A stretch of 33,672 nucleotides of DNA from CADEFF01 sp964569315 (GTDB lineage Bacteria > Pseudomonadota > Alphaproteobacteria > Dongiales > Dongiaceae): contig CAZMUZ010000032.1 in assembly GCA_964569315.1 (NCBI GenBank), positions 1 to 33,672 on the forward strand. The letters are read 5' to 3'. The notes beneath the pieces are model-generated. The model was given only the letters and a program-made list of their open reading frames with translations, had not been told where the DNA came from and made no database searches. The position numbers and the translations under genes were made by a program. The stretch's first letter is position 1. The number at the start of each line of letters is the position of its first letter. Positions 17,465 through 25,656 of this stretch are shown in pieces.

Positions 17465-18126
17465 TGTGTGGTGTCTTCGAGTTGAGGTTCGAACACCTGG
17501 CCGGTGCGATAGCGCTGGATCGACAGGGTCTGCTGCTCGCCATCGGCGGGCGGCAGGTCGCGGCCGGCGGCGAGATCCGACGGGTTTTCCAGCATCAACC
17601 CGAGATTGATCGCGTTCGCGCAACCGTTGTTGCTGATCGGCCGCCATTCCTGGTCGAGCTCGATCGGGGTGTTGTACCCGGGGCAGTCGATCTGGGCGAC
17701 GGCGGTCTTGTAGGCCGTGACGGTCACGTCCTCGGCGGCGCCGTTCATGCTCGGCGGCGCCATCTCGACATCGAGGCTGCGCGCCACCAGCACGCGGCGG
17801 AGCACCGCGAGACGGTCGCTGACCGTCGCCGCCTCGCCCTCGTGGGCGGTTTCGGAGCGGAGCACGACCCGGGTGCCCGGATTGATGCCCTGGCGCTCGA
17901 GGAAGGCGAGCAGGGCGACTTTCTCCGCCGAGCTGAGCTCGGCGGAATTGGCGCGGAACTGCACGCGGTGCGACAGCTCCTGGGTCACGGCCGAGGCCTC
18001 GGCGAAAGGCTCGACCTGCTTCCAGGTCGCATAGTCGATCTGACGTCGCATGTCGCAACCGGAGACGAGCGCCGGCAGCAGCGCAGCGGCAACGAGCAGG
18101 GTAGACTTCATGAGGATGGATCGCAT
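17461..18126 (-). CDS. cpaD: Tad pilus lipoprotein CpaD
   Basis: This protein of 221 residues has a signal peptide with a lipobox ending VSGC, so it is probably an outer-membrane-anchored lipoprotein. CpaD hallmarks are the HRVQFRANSAELSSAEKVAL segment, which resembles an OmpA-like start. The C-terminal motif SNNGCANAINLGLMLENPSDL also fits. CpaD assists the CpaC secretin (family knowledge). The ATG at 18126 has AGGTG six bases upstream. An internal ATG at 18111 would also leave the lipobox intact but lacks a ribosome-binding site. The gene lies directly after cpaC and overlaps cpaE. Confidence 0.93.
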   Translation of the reverse strand: MRSILMKSTLLVAAALLPALVSGCDMRRQIDYATWKQVEPFAEASAVTQELSHRVQFRANSAELSSAEKVALLAFLERQGINPGTRVVLRSETAHEGEAATVSDRLAVLRRVLVARSLDVEMAPPSMNGAAEDVTVTAYKTAVAQIDCPGYNTPIELDQEWRPISNNGCANAINLGLMLENPSDLAAGRDLPPADGEQQTLSIQRYRTGQVFEPQLEDTTQ

Positions 18127-18134
18127 GGCGGCAC

Positions 18135-19520
18135 CTATTCCAGAACGAAGCCGGCGGGATTGGACGAGCCAATCACGGGGGCGTTCTGCGGCTGGACGGG
18201 AGTCGTGCTGACGGTGTTGGCCCCGGCGACGATACGCTGGCTGCCTTCTTCGCCCACCAGGGCGTCGGTCGGCGCGGCGAGGCGCGGCGCGGAGACCGGC
18301 TGCACGATGTAGGGCGTCACGATGATCACGAGTTCCGTTTCGTTCCGCGTGAAGTTGTCGGAATGGAACAGCTCGCCGAGCACCGGGATGTCGCCGAGAC
18401 CGGGAACCTTCTCGCCGTCGATCTGCGAGCGATCCTGGATGAGGCCCGCGATCGCGAAGCTCTGGCCGCTGGCGAGCTCGACCGTGGTTTCCGCCCGCCG
18501 CGTGGTGAGGGAGGGGACCACGATGCTGCCGACGACGACCGAGTTTTCAGTCGAAAGCGCGCTGACTTCCGGCGCGACGCGGAGACTGATGCGCCGGCCG
18601 CCGATCAGGGTCGGGGTGAAGGCAAGGCTCACGCCGAACTTCTTGAACTCGATGGTGACCGTGTCGGTGTCCTGCGAGACCGGGATCGGGAACTCGCCGC
18701 CGGCGAGGAAGCTTGCGGTTTCGCCCGAGAGGGCCGTCAGGTTCGGTTCGGCCAGCAGCGATACCAGGCCTTCGGTCGAAAGCGCGTCGATCAGGGCGTT
18801 GGCGTCCACATTGCCGTTGGAATATCCGACCGGGAAAGTGTTGCTCTGCTGCAGCACGCTGCCGAGCAGGGCACTGCTGGCGCCGAATCCGGCGGTCACG
18901 AGACCGAAGGTGAACCCGCCGTACTCCGCCGCGACGCTCCAGTCGATGCCGAGCTGCTTGACCACGCTGCGCTGAACCTCGGCGACGCGGACACGAAGGT
19001 TGATCTGGTTCGCCGCGGTGACCTGCAGGCGATTGATCACCTCTTCGCCTTCGGCGATGAACCGCTGGGCGAGGCGTCGCGCATCCTCGGATTCGGCCGC
19101 CGTCGCAACGGCACCGGCGAGAACCAGACCGCCATCGACCGAGCTGATCTGGATGTCGCCGTCCGGCACGAGCCGGTTCATCTCGCCGGCGAGGCGCGTC
19201 AGGTTGTGGCTGACCACGACCGTCGAGTTGAGGATGACGTTCTCCGACTCGTCGACGGCATAGAGCGTCGTCTCGCCCGGCTGTCGGCCCAGCAGATAGA
19301 TGAGCCGTGGCGATTTCACCATGACATCCGCGATCGCGGGATTCGCCACGAAAACGGACGAGGCGGCATGGCTGAGGCGGATGAGCGTACCCTCATTGCG
19401 GTCGACCGAGATCGAGCCGCCCGCCGCGAGATCGACGGCGTCTTGCGCATGAAGGGTGCTGGTACCCAGTGCCATGGAAAGCACCAGAACGATCCCCAGC
19501 AGGAGCTTATTCAATCGCAT
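18135..19520 (-). CDS. cpaC: Tad pilus outer-membrane secretin CpaC/RcpA
   Basis: This secretin of 461 residues has a signal peptide with likely cleavage after LHA at residue 25. It then has an N-terminal pilus/flagellum-type domain (LAAGGSISVDRNEGTLIRL, FVANPAIADVMVKSP, IYLLGRQPGETTLYAVDE). A BON-like segment follows, then the secretin domain with LLAEPNLTALSGETASFLAGGEFPIPV and the C-terminal VPGLGDIPVLGELF and ELVIIVTPYIVQPV signatures. It forms the outer-membrane pore for the pilus. The ATG at 19520 is preferred over an in-frame GTG at 19535, because GGGGGTC just upstream gives a good ribosome-binding site and the signal peptide begins cleanly. Confidence 0.95.
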   Translation of the reverse strand: MRLNKLLLGIVLVLSMALGTSTLHAQDAVDLAAGGSISVDRNEGTLIRLSHAASSVFVANPAIADVMVKSPRLIYLLGRQPGETTLYAVDESENVILNSTVVVSHNLTRLAGEMNRLVPDGDIQISSVDGGLVLAGAVATAAESEDARRLAQRFIAEGEEVINRLQVTAANQINLRVRVAEVQRSVVKQLGIDWSVAAEYGGFTFGLVTAGFGASSALLGSVLQQSNTFPVGYSNGNVDANALIDALSTEGLVSLLAEPNLTALSGETASFLAGGEFPIPVSQDTDTVTIEFKKFGVSLAFTPTLIGGRRISLRVAPEVSALSTENSVVVGSIVVPSLTTRRAETTVELASGQSFAIAGLIQDRSQIDGEKVPGLGDIPVLGELFHSDNFTRNETELVIIVTPYIVQPVSAPRLAAPTDALVGEEGSQRIVAGANTVSTTPVQPQNAPVIGSSNPAGFVLE

Positions 19521-19544
19521 AGGTGTGACCCCCACGGTCGTGTC

Positions 19545-20519
19545 CTATTTGAACGTCAATTCCTCGGCCTGATTGCCGTGGAAAACATGAACTTTCGTGC
19601 CGGAGAACGGCGCGATCAGACGGCTGACCTCGCTGTCGAGCGTGTAGCCCTCGCCGCGCCAGGGCCGGTCCAGCTCGTCTCCGAAATCTTCCGGCCCGCC
19701 GACGACGATGCTCGTCGTGGCGCCCGTATCCGCAGGGCCGGTCGCGTCGGTCGCGTCCGACGTCGCGGTGTCCTGCGCATCGTTGCCGCTGGAAACGATG
19801 GCTCGATCGAATCCGTTGTTCTCGAGGCCGCGCATGCTGAAGGCGATCCGCCCGAGCTCGACCGCGACAGTGATCATCTCGGCCTGCTTCGGCGTGACCT
19901 CGATGGTGATGGTCTTGCCGTCGATCGCTTTGTTGTTGAGATCGTCGAGCGTGGTGTCGACGGCCAGCACGCGGATGTTCTCGAGCACCGTCTCGGCCGC
20001 CCGGCGCTCGCCGCTCGCAGTCTCGCCGCCGCCGTCGCTGAGCACGGTCTGCGTCAGCAGGAGATCGATCCGGTCGCCCGGCAGGATCAGATGCGAAATG
20101 CCGGACACGTCGCCGACGCCGACGGAAACCGCACGCATGCCGGGCTTCAGCACGGCCGCGAGGAAGCCGCGATCGCCGGGCTTCACGATCTGCGACGGCA
20201 TGATCGGCTGGCCGTTGTTGATGCCGCGGCGGACGACTGCGCCGACATAGTTCTCGAGCTTGGCGTCGGCCTGCTTGATGAAGTTCGGATTCATCGAGTT
20301 CTCGGGCCAGGGCTGCCACTTCAGATGCTCTTCGAGCAGCAGCGTGCCGGCCGGAAGGTCGGCGGCGGCGACGAGGATCGCGCCGGTGGAGGGCGGCGGG
20401 GCCGGCGCCTGAACCACCACCTGCTGCGGCGGCCGCGTCATCAGGCCGCGCGCGAAATAGGCGGTCGCGCCAGCCACCATGATGGCAACGAGAAGCAGAA
20501 TGATATTGCGGGCCGACAT
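19545..20519 (-). CDS. cpaB: Flp pilus assembly protein CpaB/RcpC
   Basis: This protein of 324 residues is anchored by one N-terminal membrane helix (about 5-24). An SAF domain follows (ILVAAADLPAGTLLLEEHLKWQPWPE, GQPIMPSQIVKPGDRGFLAAVLKPGMRAVSV). An RcpC-type domain follows with LILPGDRIDLLLTQTVL, VLENIRVLAVDTTL and TIEVTPKQAEMITVAVELGRI. The Ser/Thr/Asp-rich tract around 240-265 is a probable flexible linker before the tail. In Tad systems it works with the secretin in the periplasm (family knowledge). The start is just after the cpaA stop, with GGAG inside the end of cpaA. Confidence 0.94.
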   Translation of the reverse strand: MSARNIILLLVAIMVAGATAYFARGLMTRPPQQVVVQAPAPPPSTGAILVAAADLPAGTLLLEEHLKWQPWPENSMNPNFIKQADAKLENYVGAVVRRGINNGQPIMPSQIVKPGDRGFLAAVLKPGMRAVSVGVGDVSGISHLILPGDRIDLLLTQTVLSDGGGETASGERRAAETVLENIRVLAVDTTLDDLNNKAIDGKTITIEVTPKQAEMITVAVELGRIAFSMRGLENNGFDRAIVSSGNDAQDTATSDATDATGPADTGATTSIVVGGPEDFGDELDRPWRGEGYTLDSEVSRLIAPFSGTKVHVFHGNQAEELTFK

Positions 20520-20523
20520 CAGT

Positions 20524-21024
20524 TCAAACTCCTGACAAGAGCATGGCAGTGGCGAGCCCGCCGAACGCGATGGCTACGCCGTAAGGCAGTTCGAACTGCC
20601 CGAATTTCCTGGGCGGCTCGCTCGGGCCGCCGGTCGACAGAACCAGCCGGCGCGACCAGTAGCGCCGCGCGATCATCGCGAGCGAAATGGCGGCGCCGAA
20701 GAGCGTGGTGGCCAGCAAATATTCCGGGAAGTGCGCGACGCCGGCCCAGAGGGCGGCGGCGGCAAAGAGCTTCGCATCGCCGCCGCCGGCCCAACCGGCG
20801 ACGAAGAGGCCGAACCCGACGAGCAACACGACCGCGGCCAGCACGATCGCCGTGCCCCAGGCGACCGGGGTCGGCGACGTCAGCACATAGGCCGGATAGA
20901 GGAAGGTGACGGCGAGGGTGATCCGGTTCGACAGGCGGAAATGCAAGGCGTCCTCGATGGCAGCCGCGATCAGCAGGCCTGCGAAGATCAGCAGAACGAA
21001 GAGAAAGCCGAGATCCTCGGTCAT
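20524..21024 (-). CDS. cpaA: Prepilin peptidase CpaA/TadV
   Basis: This 166-residue aspartic peptidase has about five membrane helices. It should cleave the leader of the Flp pilin and the TadE-like pseudopilins. The two catalytic aspartates are D25 in AAIEDALHFRLSN and D83 in the GGGDAK motif (80-85). It is the first gene of the minus-strand operon, and its start lies 175 bases from the divergent tadG gene. A CtrA-like site sits between the two genes. No strong ribosome-binding site is visible at 21024. The Flp pilin gene that often neighbours cpaA is not present here. Confidence 0.92.
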   Translation of the reverse strand: MTEDLGFLFVLLIFAGLLIAAAIEDALHFRLSNRITLAVTFLYPAYVLTSPTPVAWGTAIVLAAVVLLVGFGLFVAGWAGGGDAKLFAAAALWAGVAHFPEYLLATTLFGAAISLAMIARRYWSRRLVLSTGGPSEPPRKFGQFELPYGVAIAFGGLATAMLLSGV

Positions 21025-21107
21025 TGCTGTGGCACCCGTGCGCTATACGCCGCGCCCGGTAACTCGGGCGGGCGGCGTCGTCGGGAGACAGCCAAACACA
21101 AACGCGC

Positions 21108-21122
21108 TTAAGGCGGAGTTAA
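21108..21122. promoter_or_regulatory. CtrA-like full binding site in the cpaA/tadG divergent promoter
   Basis: TTAAGGCGGAGTTAA matches TTAA-N7-TTAA exactly. A half-site TTAACC follows near 21155, and TTAA-N8-TTAA occurs at about 21213-21228 in the tadG start region. The site is 84 bases upstream of cpaA and 78 bases upstream of tadG. CtrA controls pilus genes in Caulobacter (known); binding here is inferred. Confidence 0.55.
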
Positions 21123-21199
21123 AGTGAATTTCTCTTCGGTGAGAATTGTTGGAATTAACCGATGGTCGATATCGGTCAATCTTGATGAATATTCTGTAA

Positions 21200-23005
21200 A
21201 TGCTTCGCGATCTTAAAGCTCTCTTTAACACCTGGGTTTATACGGACGAAATGGAACCCGTACATTCCTTCACCGCCCGGTGGCGCAAGCTCCAGGCGTT
21301 GATCGCCGCCTTCGCCGAGAATCGGCGCGGCGCGGTGGCCGCCTTCCTTGCCGCCGCGATCATCCCGCTGGTCGGCGCGCTCGGCCTCGCGACGGATACG
21401 GCGCGCGGCTACATGGTCAAGGCGAAGCTGGGCGAGGCCCTCGATGCGGCGGCGCTGGCCGGCGGCCGGAACATCTTCTCGGCGAATCGCGACGCCGACA
21501 TCAACATGTATTTCGACGCGAATTTCCCGGAAGGCTTCATGGACGCCGACCTTTCCGGGCCCGTGATCGAGGTCAACGAAGACCAGACGGTGCTGCGGCT
21601 GACTGCCACCGCCACGATCCCGACGACCTTCATGCGGGTCTTCGGCTACAACACCATGACGATCGCGGCCGAGACCGAAGTCACGCGCTCGGTCGATATG
21701 CTGGACCTGGTGCTCAGCATCGACATGTCGGGTTCGATGGGAACGCCGATGACCAAGATCGCCGCGGCCCGCACGGCAGCGCTCGATCTGGTCGGGATTC
21801 TCTACGGCACCAATACCGTTTCGCCGACCTTCACGGTCGATGGCACGACCTACAATCTGCTCAATATCGGTCTTGTGCCCTGGAACGCGAAGGTGAACAT
21901 CAAGACGGAAGACTGGGCAGCCGAGACGCCGCCGACCTACAACACGGCGCTCAACACCACCCAGACCGTCTCCGCCTTCACCGGCGGCGCCCTGACGTCT
22001 TTCACCAACCCGGTGACCCTGGCGACGGGTCAGACCCTGATCTACGACACCAATATCTCGGAAGTGCCCCTGCTGAAGGCGCCGGCAAGTGGTTGGAAAG
22101 GCTGCGTTTATGCCCGCTATAACGGCGATACGGGCACCGGCAGCAACGCCAACGACGCCGATATCTATCGCGGCCCGACCACGGTCGGCGGCAAGCAATG
22201 GCTCGCCTGGTATCCGATCGATCCTCTCGAAGGCGAACCGGTCAGCGGCTCCTATTCCAGCAGCGGCAACGGTTCAGGCTGGAACAATACGAACAAGAAC
22301 TGCTACGGCGCCTACTGGAACGACCAAAAGAACGACCCGGACAAGCCAGCCGGCACGAGCTTCCCGATCCCGAACCAGCCAAGCTGGTGGCGTCGGGCGG
22401 CGCCGACCATCGACACCGCGCAAAGCGAAGAGTGCACGCCCTGCCTCTCGCACGGCATCACGCCGCTCACGCATGACCGCGACACGATCGAGGACGCGAT
22501 CAACGCCCTGATTACGCCGTCCGGCAACACGAACATTCCCCAGGGTCTTGCCTGGGCGTGGGAAGTCCTCATGCCGGGCGTTCCGTTCGACCAGGCGATC
22601 GTGGACGTGCCGTTCCCGCGGCAGCGCGCGATCGTGCTGCTGACCGACGGTCAGATCGTCGGCGGCAATGGCGACGCCTATATGGGCCGGTTCAGCGATG
22701 GCGAAAACGCGGGCACCACGACCAACTCCGCGCATGGCTTCCTGCCGTCGCCGCCGGATCTCGCGAATACGCGCAACAACCTCAACAATCGGCTGAAGCG
22801 CCTTGCCGCGAACGTGAAGGCGGAAGGCATCGCGCTCTACGTGATCCAGTTCGAGGAAGACAATCCCAACCTGGGCACGTTGCTGCAGGCCGTGGCGACG
22901 GAGCCGAACGCGCCCTACTACTATTTCGCGCCGACGGCGACCGAGCTGCAGGAAGCCTTCCAGGCGGTCGCGGCCAACCTGTCGAAGCTGCGCATCTCGA
23001 AGTAA
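21200..23005 (+). CDS. tadG: TadG-like pilus-associated protein with von Willebrand factor A domain
   Basis: This protein of 601 residues has an N-terminal TadG/TadE-like segment, NRRGAVAAFLAAAIIPLVGALGLATDTARGYM (about 41-72), that anchors it in the membrane. A large extracytoplasmic domain follows. A VWA fold starts near residue 168, with the metal-ion-dependent adhesion site DMSGS at 175-179. It continues in the C-terminal RAIVLLTDGQIVGGNGDAY and GIALYVIQFEEDNPN. A long insertion between these (about 215-440) contains CxxC (EECTPC) and two further cysteines. This arrangement is typical of Tad-locus TadG proteins. The start at 21200 lacks a clear ribosome-binding site; an in-frame ATG at 21251 is an alternative that keeps the membrane segment. 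Confidence 0.88.
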   Translation: MLRDLKALFNTWVYTDEMEPVHSFTARWRKLQALIAAFAENRRGAVAAFLAAAIIPLVGALGLATDTARGYMVKAKLGEALDAAALAGGRNIFSANRDADINMYFDANFPEGFMDADLSGPVIEVNEDQTVLRLTATATIPTTFMRVFGYNTMTIAAETEVTRSVDMLDLVLSIDMSGSMGTPMTKIAAARTAALDLVGILYGTNTVSPTFTVDGTTYNLLNIGLVPWNAKVNIKTEDWAAETPPTYNTALNTTQTVSAFTGGALTSFTNPVTLATGQTLIYDTNISEVPLLKAPASGWKGCVYARYNGDTGTGSNANDADIYRGPTTVGGKQWLAWYPIDPLEGEPVSGSYSSSGNGSGWNNTNKNCYGAYWNDQKNDPDKPAGTSFPIPNQPSWWRRAAPTIDTAQSEECTPCLSHGITPLTHDRDTIEDAINALITPSGNTNIPQGLAWAWEVLMPGVPFDQAIVDVPFPRQRAIVLLTDGQIVGGNGDAYMGRFSDGENAGTTTNSAHGFLPSPPDLANTRNNLNNRLKRLAANVKAEGIALYVIQFEEDNPNLGTLLQAVATEPNAPYYYFAPTATELQEAFQAVAANLSKLRISK

Positions 23006-23015
23006 CCGGCGAACT

Positions 23016-23876
23016 CTAGGGCCGGGCGCCGTAGCCGAGCTCGCGATAGAGCGCCTCGCTTTCGGAAAGCAAGAGCTTGACCTCGCCGGGTTGCAGGGCG
23101 GCGGGCTTGCGATAGGCCGCGTCCGCGGCGCCGCCTGCATCCAGGCGATATTGCGGCTGGTCGTTGATCCGGCGCGTCATCACCGCGCGATCGATGTTCG
23201 AAAGCCCGGTGAAGCTCTCGAGCCTTTTCAGGTGAGCTTCGGGATCCACGGCGAAGGTCTCGTATTTGAACAGCAGGAATCGGTCGCCCTCGAGCGAGCG
23301 CATGGTCTCGACATTGTCGCGCCAGTTGCGGGCGAAACGCCGATAATCCTCGGGACCCTTGAAGTCGCCGGGCCAGCGCGCCTTGGCCGAGCGCGCCACG
23401 TCGATCAGGTCGCGATAGATCATCACATAGCGCGCTTCCGGCAGAAGCTGCGGCATCAGCGCGAAGCTGTTCTGGCCGCGGATCTGATGCTTCAAGCCCC
23501 AGCGCGAAAAGCCGAGCTTCGCCGCATCGGCCGCATAGACCCCGAGCAAACCGCGAAAGGCCTGGCCCAGGCCGGCGATATAGTCGTCGAGCGGCGGAAA
23601 GAGGCTGCTCGCCTCGAAATCCGCGCGCTCGCGCAGCATGTCGCGGGCGATCGCGATCACCTTGCGCTTGGTCGTGCCGCCGCGCTCCTGGTTGCGGATC
23701 ATGTCGGGCAGGGTCTGCATCAGCCCGAAATTCTCGCCATAGATGACGATCCGGCCGGTCGAGTTCAGCAATCGCTGCAGGAGACTGGTGCCGCAGCGCG
23801 TGGTCGGGCCGACGACGATCACCGGCTCGCCCAGCGATTGCGCGGAAGGTTCGGAAGGCCTGGATGGCGGGGTCAT
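23016..23876 (-). CDS. Sulfotransferase family protein
   Basis: This protein of 286 residues has a 5'-phosphosulfate-binding loop, PVIVVGPTTRCGTSLLQRLLNSTG, near residues 18-41. It also has the 3'-phosphate-binding region YVMIYRDLIDVARSAKARWPG, then FLLFKYETFAVDPEAHLKRLESFTGL and a C-terminal segment typical of sulfotransferase-3-like proteins. The acceptor is unknown. It starts seven bases after the hisI stop and is the last of three genes in a tight minus-strand unit with metC and hisI. A link to sulfur-amino-acid metabolism is possible only by position. It shares the general sulfotransferase layout with the gene at 6960 but looks only distantly related to it. Confidence 0.84.
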   Translation of the reverse strand: MTPPSRPSEPSAQSLGEPVIVVGPTTRCGTSLLQRLLNSTGRIVIYGENFGLMQTLPDMIRNQERGGTTKRKVIAIARDMLRERADFEASSLFPPLDDYIAGLGQAFRGLLGVYAADAAKLGFSRWGLKHQIRGQNSFALMPQLLPEARYVMIYRDLIDVARSAKARWPGDFKGPEDYRRFARNWRDNVETMRSLEGDRFLLFKYETFAVDPEAHLKRLESFTGLSNIDRAVMTRRINDQPQYRLDAGGAADAAYRKPAALQPGEVKLLLSESEALYRELGYGARP

Positions 23877-23883
23877 GACGCGC

Positions 23884-24297
23884 TCAGAATTTGCCCGAAG
23901 TACCGTAGAGCGTGCCCGGCGCCACGAGCACCGGCGCGCTCGTCTCGAGGCGTCCCTCGCGATAGACGCGGAAGAAGCAGCTCCGACGCCCGGTATGGCA
24001 GGCGACGCCGGTCTGCTCGACCAGCAACAGGAGCGTGTCGCCGTCGCAATCCAGCCGCAGCTCGATGACGCGCTGGGTCTGGCCGGATTCCTCGCCTTTC
24101 CGCCATAGCCGCCCGCGCGAGCGCGACCAGTAGTGCGCCTCGCCCGTGCGCAGGGTCGCTTCGACGGCCGCGCGGTTCATCCAGGCGACCATCAGCACTT
24201 CGCCGCTGCCATGCTGCTGCGCGACGGCGGGGAGCAACCCGTCTCGGTCGAAGGCGAGGGCGTCGAGGAGCGCCGTCGGGGCGGGAGTGTCGCTCAT
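23884..24297 (-). CDS. hisI: Phosphoribosyl-AMP cyclohydrolase HisI
   Basis: This 137-residue, monofunctional enzyme hydrolyses phosphoribosyl-AMP, the third step of histidine synthesis. Family motifs are present: VLMVAWMNRAAVEATLRTGEAHYWSRSR, the metal-binding DCDGD at 83-87, and the zinc-ligand cysteines C84, C100 and C107 in GVACHTGRRSCFF. The HisE domain found fused in some bacteria is absent. The start at 24297 is four bases after the metC stop and the stop is seven bases before the sulfotransferase start, so all three are probably one transcript. No other his genes are in the window. Confidence 0.96.
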   Translation of the reverse strand: MSDTPAPTALLDALAFDRDGLLPAVAQQHGSGEVLMVAWMNRAAVEATLRTGEAHYWSRSRGRLWRKGEESGQTQRVIELRLDCDGDTLLLLVEQTGVACHTGRRSCFFRVYREGRLETSAPVLVAPGTLYGTSGKF

Positions 24298-24301
24298 GGC
24301 G

Positions 24302-25483
24302 CTACGCCCCGGCCCCGAGCCGTCCGAAGCCGGCCTCGAGATCGGCCGTCAGGTCGGCGAGGTCCTCGAGCCCGGCATGAATGCGGAGCAGCGGGCCCGC
24401 CGCAGTCCAGGGAGCGGCGCTGCGCATCCCCGTCAGGTCGGAGGGCAGGATCAGGCTCTCATAGCCGCCCCAGCTATAGCCCATGCCGAAGAGGCGCATG
24501 CCGTCGAGCATCGCGGCCAGGGCCTTCTCCGGCACCGGCTTCAGCACCACGCCGAACAGCCCGGAAGCGCCGCCGAAATCGCGCCGCCATATCCCGTGGC
24601 CGGGATCCTGCGGCAAAGCGGGGTGCAACACCCGCTCCACTTCCGGCCGCGCCTGCAGCCAGCGGGCGAGCGCGAGGCCGTTTTCCTGGTGCCGCGCGAG
24701 CCGGACCGCAAGGGTCCGCAGGCCCCGCAGGGCCAGGTAGCAATCGTCCGGAGCGGCCGCATGGCCAAATCCGTGCGCCGTGGCCTTGATCTTGCGCCAG
24801 AGCTCCTCGCGGGTCGTAATCATTCCGAGCATTACATCGGAATGGCCCGAAATATACTTGGTGACCGCCTGGATGACGATATCGACACCGTGCCGCATCG
24901 GCTTGAAGAAGAGGGGCGTCGCCCAGGTATTGTCGATCATCACCACGGCGCCAGCCTTGTGCGCGGCCGCAGCAATCGCCGGGACATCCTGCATCTCGAA
25001 GGTCAGCGAGCCCGGGGTTTCGAGATAGACGACCTTCGTTTCCGGCCGGATGAGCCGCTCGATGCCGGCGCCGACCTCCGGGGGAAAGTAGGCGGTGGAT
25101 ATGCCGAGCCCGGCCAGGATCCGGTCGCAGAAGGTGCGGACGGGGCCATAGACCGCATCGGACATCAACAGATTGTCGCCGGGCTTCAGGAAGGCGAGCA
25201 GGCTCATGGTACAGGCGGCGAGCCCCGTCGGCAGCGCGATGCCGCGATCGGTCTCGTCGAGCGCCGCCATCGCCTCCTCGAGCGCGTAGGTCGTCGGCGT
25301 GCCGTAGCGTCCGTAGCTCGGGCGGGCGAAGCGGTCGGCCGCGGCGGCCTTGAGCGCTGCAACGGTCGGGAACAGGATGGTCGAGGCGTGATAGACGGGC
25401 GGATTGATGATGCCATAGTTGTCCGCCGGCCGATTTCCGGCATGAGTTACGCGGGTCTGATCGGCATCCGATCGGTCGATCAT
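24302..25483 (-). CDS. metC: Cystathionine beta-lyase (MetC)
   Basis: This PLP-dependent trans-sulfuration enzyme has 393 residues, the normal length. Visible elements are the N-terminal NPPVYHASTILFPT and the SYGRYGTPTTYALEEAMAALD motif. The phosphate-binding LPTGLAACTMSLLAFLKPGD and the D-N-TWATP cofactor contact follow. The PLP lysine is K209 in AVTKYISGHSDVMLG. The C-terminal LFGMGYSWGGYESL and RIHAGLEDLADLTADLEAGF favour beta-lyase over gamma-synthase. The ATG at 25483 starts the conserved part, with AGGAAA upstream; an extended frame of 47 residues runs into the divergent promoter and is rejected. It is divergent from aapJ, an adjacency I recall from rhizobia. It heads the metC-hisI-sulfotransferase unit. 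Confidence 0.95.
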   Translation of the reverse strand: MIDRSDADQTRVTHAGNRPADNYGIINPPVYHASTILFPTVAALKAAAADRFARPSYGRYGTPTTYALEEAMAALDETDRGIALPTGLAACTMSLLAFLKPGDNLLMSDAVYGPVRTFCDRILAGLGISTAYFPPEVGAGIERLIRPETKVVYLETPGSLTFEMQDVPAIAAAAHKAGAVVMIDNTWATPLFFKPMRHGVDIVIQAVTKYISGHSDVMLGMITTREELWRKIKATAHGFGHAAAPDDCYLALRGLRTLAVRLARHQENGLALARWLQARPEVERVLHPALPQDPGHGIWRRDFGGASGLFGVVLKPVPEKALAAMLDGMRLFGMGYSWGGYESLILPSDLTGMRSAAPWTAAGPLLRIHAGLEDLADLTADLEAGFGRLGAGA

Positions 25484-25656
25484 GGCGGATTTCCTAGCGA
25501 AATGCGGCGGGGGTGCTTGTAGCACTCGTGGCGACCGTGTTAAAGCAGATGCCGGTAGCTTGGCAGCGTCCGGCCGGACGCGCCGATCGCCGCTGCATCG
25601 GGCGGGGCTTGCGGGTCCGCTCACAAGAAATGCAAGGCAACAGGGAAGGATTGATC

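Noticed and set aside
18363..20909. Plus-strand open frame of 848 codons
   Set aside because: It is antisense to cpaC, cpaB and cpaA and has no domain.
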